Of a DNA stretch of 64,000 nucleotides, positions 58,141 to 64,000 are shown one piece after another. Origin of the DNA: Variovorax sp. PBS-H4 (GTDB lineage Bacteria > Pseudomonadota > Gammaproteobacteria > Burkholderiales > Burkholderiaceae_C). A program made the position numbers and the translations under genes. The DNA lies in the NCBI RefSeq assembly GCF_901827205.1, contig NZ_LR594675.1, positions 558,001 to 622,000 on the forward strand. Reading direction: 5' to 3'. Numbering within the stretch: the stretch's first letter is position 1; each line of letters opens with the position of its first letter. The notes below the pieces were generated by a model. The model was given only the letters and a program-made list of their open reading frames with translations, was not told where the DNA came from and made no database searches.

Positions 58141-60105
58141 ATGACGACATCCACCGATACCTCCCCACTTGTCGGCGCGACGGCGCCGGCCCCGCACGCC
58201 AACCAGTTCTCGCTGCTCGGCCAGCGGCGCTTCGCGCCCTTCTTCTGGACCCAGTTCGCGGGGGCAGCGAACGACAACCTGTTCAAGTTCGCCTTTACCG
58301 TGATGGTGACCTACCAGCTGCAGCTCGGCTGGATGCCGCCGGCGCTGGCGGGGCTGGTGATCAGTGCGCTGTTCATCCTGCCATTCCTGCTGTTCTCGGC
58401 GACGGCGGGGCAGCTCACCGACAAATACGACAAGACGAAGATGATCCGCTTCGTCAAGAACCTCGAGATCGCGATCATGGTGCTGGCCGCGTGGGGCTTC
58501 ATGCGTGCCGATGCGGTGCTGCTGCTGGCCTGCGTGTTCCTGATGGGCCTTCATTCCACGCTCTTCGGACCGGTGAAGTTCGCCTACCTGCCGCAGGTGC
58601 TCGATCCGCGCGAGCTCACCGGCGGCAACGGCATGGTCGAGATGGGCACTTTCGTCGCGATCCTGCTCGGGCAGGTGGCCGGCGGCCTGCTGGTCGCATT
58701 GCCCGGCATCGGGCATACCACCGTGGCGGTGGCCTGCCTGTTGCTGGCGCTGGTGGGGCGTGGCGTGGCACAGGCCATTCCGCCTGCGCCCGCGACCGAT
58801 CCGGGCCTGGCGATCAACTGGAACCCGGTCGGCGAGACCTGGCGCAACCTGCGGCTCGCGCACGGCAACGTGGTGGTGTTTCGTTCGCTGCTGGGCATCT
58901 CGTGGATGTGGTTCTTCGGCGCCGTCTTCCTGAGCCAGTTCCCGAGCTTCGCCAAGGAGGTGCTGCACGGCAACGAGCAGGTCGCCTCGCTGCTGCTGGT
59001 CGTGTTCTCGGTGGGCATCGGCATCGGCTCGCTGCTGTGCGAGACGCTGAGCCGCCGCCAGGTGGAGATCGGCCTGGTGCCGCTGGGCGCGATCGGCATG
59101 AGCGCGTTCGCCATCGACCTCTACTTCGCCGCACGCGGCTTGCCGCCCGCCGCCGAGATGGGCTTGCAAAGCTTCGTGGCCCAGACGCCCCACTGGCGGG
59201 TGATGGCCGACCTGGGCCTGCTTTCGCTTTTTGCCGGCCTCTACAGCGTGCCGATGTACGCGCTGATCCAGCTGCGCAGCCAGGCGACGCACCGTGCACG
59301 CATCATTGCGGCCAACAACATCCTCAACGCGCTCTTCATGATCGCCAGCGCCGTGATCGCCGGGGCGCTGCTCAAGGCTGGCTTCACCATCCCGCAGATC
59401 TTCCTCTTCACCGGCATCGCCAATGCCGTGGTGGCGTTCTACATCTTCCTGCTGGTGCCGGAGTACCTGCTGCGCTTCGTCGCCTGGGTGCTGACGCACC
59501 TGGTGTACCGCTTCGAGGTGAAAGGCGAGGAGCACATTCCTGCCGAAGGCCCGGCCGTGCTGGTCTGCAACCATGTGAGCTTCATCGACGCGGTGCTGCT
59601 GATGGCCGCGAGCCCGCGGCCGATCCGCTTCATCATGGACCATCGGATCTTCCGCGTCCCGGTGCTCGGTTGGCTGTTCCGCCTGGCGAAAGCCATTCCG
59701 ATCGCGCCGCAAAAGGAGAATCCGGCCGCCTACGATGCCGCCTTCGCCAGCGCGGTCCAGGTGCTGCGCGAGGGCGACCTGCTGGCCATCTTCCCCGAGG
59801 GAGCGATCACGCGCGATGGCACGCTGCAGACCTTCAAGGGCGGCGTGATGAAGATCCTTGAAGATGCCCGCGCCGAAGGCGTCGATGCGCCGGTCGTCCC
59901 GATGGCGCTGACCAACCTGTGGGGCTCCTACTTCAGCCGTATCGAGGTTCGGGACGGCGAGCGCGTGGCGATGGTGCGTCCCTTCCGGCGCGGCTTCTTC
60001 AGCCGGGTCGGGCTCCAGGTCGGCAACGCGATGTCGCGCGCCGAGGTGCAGCCCGACTCGTTGCAGCGGCGCGTCAGTGGCCTGCTGGGGAGCCAGCCGG
60101 CCTGA
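58141..60105 (+). CDS. MFS (LplT-like) transporter fused to 1-acylglycerophosphate acyltransferase
   Basis: A 654-residue two-domain inner-membrane protein. Residues about 20-430 are an MFS transporter resembling lysophospholipid flippase LplT (FAPFFWTQFAGAANDNLFKFAFTVM, LTDKYDKTKMIRFVKNLEI). Residues about 440-650 are a PlsC-type acyltransferase with NHVSFID (His478, Asp483) and FPEGAIT (about 551-557). The arrangement resembles part of the Aas/LplT recycling system, in which lysophospholipid is flipped in and re-acylated, but lacks the AMP-binding domain of Aas. The next gene starts at the TGATG overlap. Confidence 0.93.
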   Translation: MTTSTDTSPLVGATAPAPHANQFSLLGQRRFAPFFWTQFAGAANDNLFKFAFTVMVTYQLQLGWMPPALAGLVISALFILPFLLFSATAGQLTDKYDKTKMIRFVKNLEIAIMVLAAWGFMRADAVLLLACVFLMGLHSTLFGPVKFAYLPQVLDPRELTGGNGMVEMGTFVAILLGQVAGGLLVALPGIGHTTVAVACLLLALVGRGVAQAIPPAPATDPGLAINWNPVGETWRNLRLAHGNVVVFRSLLGISWMWFFGAVFLSQFPSFAKEVLHGNEQVASLLLVVFSVGIGIGSLLCETLSRRQVEIGLVPLGAIGMSAFAIDLYFAARGLPPAAEMGLQSFVAQTPHWRVMADLGLLSLFAGLYSVPMYALIQLRSQATHRARIIAANNILNALFMIASAVIAGALLKAGFTIPQIFLFTGIANAVVAFYIFLLVPEYLLRFVAWVLTHLVYRFEVKGEEHIPAEGPAVLVCNHVSFIDAVLLMAASPRPIRFIMDHRIFRVPVLGWLFRLAKAIPIAPQKENPAAYDAAFASAVQVLREGDLLAIFPEGAITRDGTLQTFKGGVMKILEDARAEGVDAPVVPMALTNLWGSYFSRIEVRDGERVAMVRPFRRGFFSRVGLQVGNAMSRAEVQPDSLQRRVSGLLGSQPA

Positions 60106-60758
60106 TGCTCTCATTGCCCGACGACTTCTGGTATTCGATCACCTGGTTCGGTGACAGCGGCTTCCTGCTGCCGGTCGCGTGCTGGATCGCCGTGTGGCTG
60201 GGGGTGCGGACCACCACGCGCCCGATTGCCTGGCGCTGGCTTGCGCTCTTCGGCTCTGCCGGCGCATTGGTGGCAGCCTCGAAAATCGCCTTCATGGGCT
60301 GGGGCATCGGCAGTGCGGTGCTCAATTTCACGGGGATCAGCGGGCACACCATGCTCTCGGCCAGCATCTGGCCCGTCGCCTTCTGGCTGGTCACCGCGCA
60401 TTGGCAGCCGCGCGTGCGCGCGGCCGCTGCTGCGCTCGGCTGGGCCTTTGCCGCGCTGATCGGGCTGTCCAGGCTGGCGATCTACGCCCATTCCAAGTCG
60501 GAGGTTGCGGCGGGGTTCCTGCTCGGCGCGGCTGTCAGCGCCTTCTTCCTCTGGCGTCAGCATCACCGGCCGCCGCGGCTGCATTGGGTCCTGCTGCTGA
60601 TGAGCATGGTGTCGCCGCTGCTGTTCCTGCGCCCCGGCACGCCTGCGCCCACGCACGATGCGCTCGGGGTGATCGCGGTGCGGCTGGCGGGGACCGAGCG
60701 GCCCTTCACGCGCGACGACCTGCTGCGGCGCCGGCAGCAGCGCATCGGTACCGATTAA
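60105..60758 (+). CDS. PAP2-like membrane phosphatase-fold protein
   Basis: A 217-residue polytopic protein sharing one base (TGATG) with the preceding stop, so translation is coupled. The phosphatidic-acid phosphatase pattern is present in part: Lys60, SGH (79-81) and SR...H (SRLAIYAHSKSE, Ser122, Arg123, His129), but the last position is Glu133 in place of Asp. It probably removes phosphate from a lipid or carrier; the substitution leaves activity uncertain. Confidence 0.7.
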   Translation: MLSLPDDFWYSITWFGDSGFLLPVACWIAVWLGVRTTTRPIAWRWLALFGSAGALVAASKIAFMGWGIGSAVLNFTGISGHTMLSASIWPVAFWLVTAHWQPRVRAAAAALGWAFAALIGLSRLAIYAHSKSEVAAGFLLGAAVSAFFLWRQHHRPPRLHWVLLLMSMVSPLLFLRPGTPAPTHDALGVIAVRLAGTERPFTRDDLLRRRQQRIGTD

Positions 60759-60861
60759 AGATACCGGCGGCGGCCAGATCTGCCACTGGTGCATGAATTT
60801 GCGCCCCGCGGTGAACGCGCGAACCATCATCCGCGCACCTTCACTACGCCGCGAGGCATTC

Positions 60862-61347
60862 ATGCAACCCTCTAGCTCCATCGTCTCCCTCCCGCGCGAC
60901 ACCCGCGCCTGGCAAGTCCAGGTCTGGATCTCCTTCGGGCTCGCCGTGTTCCTGTGCGCGACCGGCCTCGGCTGGCTGCCGGGGCAGGCGCTGGACCGGG
61001 CATTCATGGTGATGGGCTATGTGTTCTGCCTGTCGGCTGCCTTCGTGCTTGCCAAATTCGTGCGCGACAACCAGCGCGGCACCATACCCGGCGCTGGCGA
61101 CACGCCGATGTGGAAGCTGGTGGTCTGGGGCGGCTTCTTCACCGCCATGGGCCTGACTGGCTGGGGCCTGCTGCGCATGGAGATCAGCGAAACCTACAAG
61201 GCCTTTCTCGGCGTGAGCTGGCTCTTCCTGATCAGCAGTGCCTTCACCCTGGCCAAGACCCTGCGCGACCGCCATGAAGCCGACATCGCCGAAGCGCGCC
61301 TGCAGGGCCGCCGCGAGGCCCGCGCCGAAGCGGATCGCGGCGAATGA
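60862..61347 (+). CDS. YiaA/YiaB-type four-helix membrane protein
   Basis: A 161-residue protein with two YiaAB repeats of two TM helices each: WQVQVWISFGLAVFLCATGLGWLP...FMVMGYVFCLSAAFVLAKFVRD and WKLVVWGGFFTAMGLTGWGLLRM...FLGVSWLFLISSAFTLAKTLRD. The C-terminus is a charged helix (RHEADIAEARLQGRREARAEADRGE). E. coli YiaAB are inner-membrane proteins of unknown role. Confidence 0.85.
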   Translation: MQPSSSIVSLPRDTRAWQVQVWISFGLAVFLCATGLGWLPGQALDRAFMVMGYVFCLSAAFVLAKFVRDNQRGTIPGAGDTPMWKLVVWGGFFTAMGLTGWGLLRMEISETYKAFLGVSWLFLISSAFTLAKTLRDRHEADIAEARLQGRREARAEADRGE

Positions 61348-61388
61348 GCGTTCGGAACCTTGCCTCCCTCTTGTCCGGAGAACACATC

Positions 61389-61847
61389 ATGAAGAAGTCC
61401 TTTGTTGCGGTGTTGATCGCTGCCTGTGCCGCGCTGGCCGGCGTCGCCGCCCCGCTCCAGGCTCATGCGCAGAGCGAGGCCTCGGCCGCGCTGTCGATGC
61501 TCCCGATCGCTTCGGTGATCGGGACCGCATCGCTGGCCGGCAGCGCCGCCAGTGCGGTGGTGGCCGTGCCGGCGGCGCTGTCGGTCGCCGGGGCAGCGCT
61601 CACGGTGGTGGCGGTCGAGGCGTCGGCGGACGGCACCGTCTATCTGCTGGAGCGTGCTTCCGACGGAGCCCGCACCAGCGTCAAGGTGCTCGGTCGCGCC
61701 ATTCATGGCAGCGCAGTCGTGGCCGGTACCGTGGTAATGGTCAGCGTGATCGGCACCGGCGTCGTGCTGTCGGCGGCCGGCGAGGTGCTGGCCTTCGTGC
61801 CCAACGCCATCGGCCGCGCGCTGCTCTACAACGAGAGGCTGTCGTGA
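61389..61847 (+). CDS. Exported hydrophobic hypothetical protein
   Basis: A 152-residue protein with signal peptide MKKSFVAVLIAACAALAGVAAPLQAHA|Q, then Ala/Val/Gly-rich stretches (ASLAGSAASAVVAVPAALSVAGAALTVVAVEASADG, VVAGTVVMVSVIGTGVVLSAAGEVLAF) that could insert in a membrane. CGGAGAAC precedes the ATG at 61389. The next gene starts at the GTGA overlap, so they are coupled. It is often found with DUF2145 in Comamonadaceae as I judge from context; function unknown. Confidence 0.75.
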   Translation: MKKSFVAVLIAACAALAGVAAPLQAHAQSEASAALSMLPIASVIGTASLAGSAASAVVAVPAALSVAGAALTVVAVEASADGTVYLLERASDGARTSVKVLGRAIHGSAVVAGTVVMVSVIGTGVVLSAAGEVLAFVPNAIGRALLYNERLS

Positions 61848-62725
61848 AGCGCATCACCCACTTCGGCAGCTACGAGTCCGAGTACCGCAGCCGGGTGTCG
61901 CGCACGCGGCGCGGGCTGCGCGCTGTGATGCACCTGCTCGCGGCCGCGGTGGCGGTGGTGCTGGCGGGCCTTTTCCTGTTCCCGCTCAACGCGCACGCGG
62001 GGCGGTCCTGCGAGACCCACGGGTTGAGCGCGGCTTCGATCACCAAGGGCATGGAGCTCGCGCAGCGCACCGCACAGCAACTCGATGCCAGCGGCGCGCA
62101 GGTGGTACTGCTGGCGCGGGCGGGTCAGGACCTGGGCAAGTACGGGCTGCACTACTCCCACATGGGCCTGGCCTACAAGACCGAGGCGGGAGCCTGGCGC
62201 GTGGTGCACAAGCTCAATCAGTGCAACACCGCGACCGCGGCGGTCTACCGTCAGGGACTTGGCGAGTTCTTCCTCGACGACTTGTGGCGCCACGAAGCCG
62301 CATGGGTGGTGCCGACACCCGCCGTACAGGCGCAGCTGCGGGCGGCGCTGGACGAGTCGCCCTCGCGCATCACGCGGCTGCACACGGTGCCCTACAGCAT
62401 CGTGAGCTACGCCTGGGGCGACAAATACCAGCAGTCGAACCAGTGGGCCATCGAGACGCTCGCGGCGGCGATGGAGCCAGCGACGATCCGTACCCGCGGG
62501 CAGGCGCAGGCGTGGCTGAAGTTCAAGGGCTACGAGCCCACCACGCTCAAGCTGGGGCCGTTGACGCGCCTCGGGGGCCGCGTCAGCGCTGCCAATGTGG
62601 CCTTCGACGACCATCCCAACGACAAGCGCTTCTCCGACCGCATCGAGACCGTCACGGTCGACTCGGTCTTCGCCTGGCTGCCGCGCGCGGGCCTCGGTGC
62701 AGCGCCGGTGACGCTCAGGCTCTAA
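61844..62725 (+). CDS. DUF2145 family protein
   Basis: A 293-residue protein with a basic N-terminus, one TM/signal segment (MHLLAAAVAVVLAGLFLFPLNAHAG) and the DUF2145 body: ARAGQDLGKYGLHYSHMGLAYK, WRVVHKLNQCNT, YRQGLGEFFLDDLWRHEAAWVVP and QSNQWAIETLA. The Cys/His-containing fold (LSHMG, NQWAIE) is reminiscent of NlpC/P60-like proteases by pattern, without proof. Start GTG 61844 overlaps the upstream stop (GTGA); an ATG at 61928 would start at the hydrophobic segment. Confidence 0.82.
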   Translation: MKRITHFGSYESEYRSRVSRTRRGLRAVMHLLAAAVAVVLAGLFLFPLNAHAGRSCETHGLSAASITKGMELAQRTAQQLDASGAQVVLLARAGQDLGKYGLHYSHMGLAYKTEAGAWRVVHKLNQCNTATAAVYRQGLGEFFLDDLWRHEAAWVVPTPAVQAQLRAALDESPSRITRLHTVPYSIVSYAWGDKYQQSNQWAIETLAAAMEPATIRTRGQAQAWLKFKGYEPTTLKLGPLTRLGGRVSAANVAFDDHPNDKRFSDRIETVTVDSVFAWLPRAGLGAAPVTLRL

Positions 62726-62753
62726 TGCTGCAGCGTCAATAACGAGGAGTGCA

Positions 62754-63845
62754 ATGAGCAGCAAATCCCTGCGCCTGTCTGAAAAGTGGTTCCGCCGCGG
62801 CCTGTGGGTGGTGGCGCTGGTGTTCGCAAGCTTCCTGGTCGGGCTGGGCAGTACCGTCGTGGGCGACCTGCCGCGGGTCGAGCGCACGTTGACGCTCGAT
62901 GACTTCATCGACCGACCCGCGGCCGAGCCGCTGCGCCGGACCATCCAGGCCGGCCAGCGTACCGAGCAGGAGTCCACGCGCGAGCGGGAGCAGGCCGAGC
63001 TCGCGCTGGTCGCCGCACAGCAGGCCAGCCGGGCAGCGCGAGAGACCTTCGGCAACTGGCTGGCCACGCGGCGCGTGACCGCGCAGCCAGACCAGGACAG
63101 CGAGCTGATCGCTCGCACCAAGGCGCTCGACGCGCTGAAGGCCAAGGAAGATGAAGCGCAGCGTGCCGTCGGGACGCAGCGCCAGATTGCGCTCGACGCC
63201 CGCCAGGCACGCCAGGCCGCGCAGGAGAAGCTTGCGGGCCTTGAGGAGATGGCGCGCAGCGCGCTCGAGGCGGAGAACCGGCGCGTCGAATTGCGCGTGT
63301 TCGCCTACCGGCTGACGCTCACCCTGCCGCTGCTGGTCATCGCTGGCTGGCTGTTCGCGAAGAAACGCAAGAGCACCTGGTGGCCTTTCGTCTGGGGCTT
63401 CATCTTCTTCGCGCTGTTCGCCTTTTTCGTCGAGCTCGTCCCTTACCTGCCGAGTTACGGTGGCTATGTGCGCTACGCGGTGGGCATCGTGCTCACCGTG
63501 CTGGTGGGGCGCTACGCCATCATTGCGCTCAACCGCTACCTGGTACGCCAGAAACTGGCCGAGGCGCAGCCCGACATGGTGCGGCGCAACGAGCTGAGCT
63601 ACGACACCGCGCTGGCGCGGCTGGCCAAAAGTGTCTGCCCCGGCTGCGAGCGGCCGGTGGATCTCAAGAGCACCGAGATCGACTTCTGCCCGCACTGCGG
63701 TATCGGCCTGTTCGACCATTGCCGCGTGTGCAAGGCCCGCAAGAGCGCGTTCTCCCGCTTCTGCCACGCCTGCGGGACGGTCGCGACAGCGCCCGTGGCT
63801 GGCAACGCGCCCCCGCTTCAGGTCCAGCCGGCATCCACCACGTAG
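62754..63845 (+). CDS. Membrane protein with coiled coil and double zinc ribbon
   Basis: A 363-residue protein: N-terminal TM (about 15-37), a periplasmic coiled-coil rich in Gln/Glu/Arg (about 60-175), a cluster of TM helices (about 182-260) and a C-terminal domain with four CxxC pairs (CPGC, CPHC, CRVC, CHAC, about 294-341), a double zinc-ribbon pattern. Function unknown. The third gene of an apparent envelope operon with the two upstream genes. Its last 28 bp overlap a convergent SDR gene. Confidence 0.78.
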   Translation: MSSKSLRLSEKWFRRGLWVVALVFASFLVGLGSTVVGDLPRVERTLTLDDFIDRPAAEPLRRTIQAGQRTEQESTREREQAELALVAAQQASRAARETFGNWLATRRVTAQPDQDSELIARTKALDALKAKEDEAQRAVGTQRQIALDARQARQAAQEKLAGLEEMARSALEAENRRVELRVFAYRLTLTLPLLVIAGWLFAKKRKSTWWPFVWGFIFFALFAFFVELVPYLPSYGGYVRYAVGIVLTVLVGRYAIIALNRYLVRQKLAEAQPDMVRRNELSYDTALARLAKSVCPGCERPVDLKSTEIDFCPHCGIGLFDHCRVCKARKSAFSRFCHACGTVATAPVAGNAPPLQVQPASTT

Positions 63846-64000
63846 TCCTGGGCGCTGCACATCCGCGAATCGTCTGCCGCGAGGAAGAGCGCCATGCTGG
63901 CGATGTCCTGAGCCATCACGCGGCCGGGCAGGCACTGCGCGGCGTCGATCTGGGCCTCCGACTCGGGCTTGACCCACAGCTTCAGCTGGCGCTCGGTCAT
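63818..64000 (-). CDS. SDR-family oxidoreductase, C-terminal fragment (5' end outside window)
   Basis: The last 60 residues of a short-chain dehydrogenase: SEAQIDAAQCLPGRVMAQDIASMALFLAADDSRMCSAQDYVVDAGWT, with the family C-terminal pattern of the substrate-binding lid and the closing VDAGW. The catalytic and NAD(P)-binding parts lie right of the window. The stop is at 63818. Substrate unknown. Confidence 0.85.
   Translation of the reverse strand: MTERQLKLWVKPESEAQIDAAQCLPGRVMAQDIASMALFLAADDSRMCSAQDYVVDAGWT

Noticed and set aside
1..64000. tRNA, rRNA, CRISPR array, prophage or complete insertion sequence
   Set aside because: None was recognised on reading. tRNA detection by eye is not reliable, so a covariance-model scan would be decisive.

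Overview
The window is about 64 kb of high-GC chromosomal DNA from a beta-proteobacterium, most probably the Comamonadaceae and plausibly Variovorax. This is judged from gene content: Bug-family periplasmic binding proteins, PhaM and other Lys/Ala-tailed granule proteins, DUF3567/DUF2145/DUF2946 proteins and a sen (selenoneine) cluster of the type described from Variovorax paradoxus. I saw no rRNA, tRNA, CRISPR array, prophage or complete insertion sequence. Almost all of the DNA is coding and no gene-free stretch exceeds 300 bases.

Layout. 0-7.5 kb: twitching ATPases pilU (cut by the left edge) and pilT with an 88-bp direct repeat between them, yggS, a divergent Lrp regulator/glutamate dehydrogenase pair, a lipoprotein, small ORFs, a VOC protein and arginase. 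7.5-14.2 kb: a selenium locus. senA and a PhnCDE-like ABC importer run leftward; senB and senC(selD) run rightward from a 29-bp shared intergenic region. 14.4-17.7 kb: two granule/phasin-like basic proteins, a PhaD-like TetR regulator, a hydrolase, DUF2164 and RidA. 17.7-28 kb: a CYP102-type P450-reductase fusion, a periplasmic binding protein and a TetR regulator, facing an acyl-CoA synthetase and a single-chain acyl-CoA carboxylase. 28-39.8 kb: SGNH hydrolase, WXPG-repeat protein, lrgB-lrgA split by a MITE, glcD, purU, a class III aminotransferase, ChaN, an AbrB transporter, DUF3567, DUF3108 and a fumarylacetoacetase-like protein.

39.8-42.1 kb is the clearest foreign patch: a type I restriction-modification relic (hsdM start fused to hsdR pieces, with frameshifts) followed by an orphan SycD-type type III secretion chaperone and a lower-GC, single-TM, translocator-like protein. 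42.1-46 kb: a LuxR regulator divergent from an FAD monooxygenase/DUF2783/Bug operon. 46-51 kb: a MORN-like protein, a VOC protein and a copper-acquisition set (DUF2946, TonB receptor, PCuAC chaperone). 51-56.4 kb: PhaM, FIST, and an M20 hydrolase/Bug pair opposite a LysR regulator. 56.4-61.4 kb: an XRE-type regulator facing a CREST membrane protein, an LplT-like/acyltransferase fusion, a PAP2-like protein and a YiaAB protein. 61.4-64 kb: envelope proteins of unknown role and the 3' end of an SDR gene.

The best system in the window is the selenium locus. An importer probably brings in selenium oxyanion, SenC makes selenophosphate, SenB makes a selenosugar and SenA joins the selenium to hercynine to give selenoneine. 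Second in interest are the orphan type III pair and a purU-glcD-lrgA-lrgB string whose members all have plant photorespiration counterparts. The lrgA/lrgB insertion can be reconstructed base by base.
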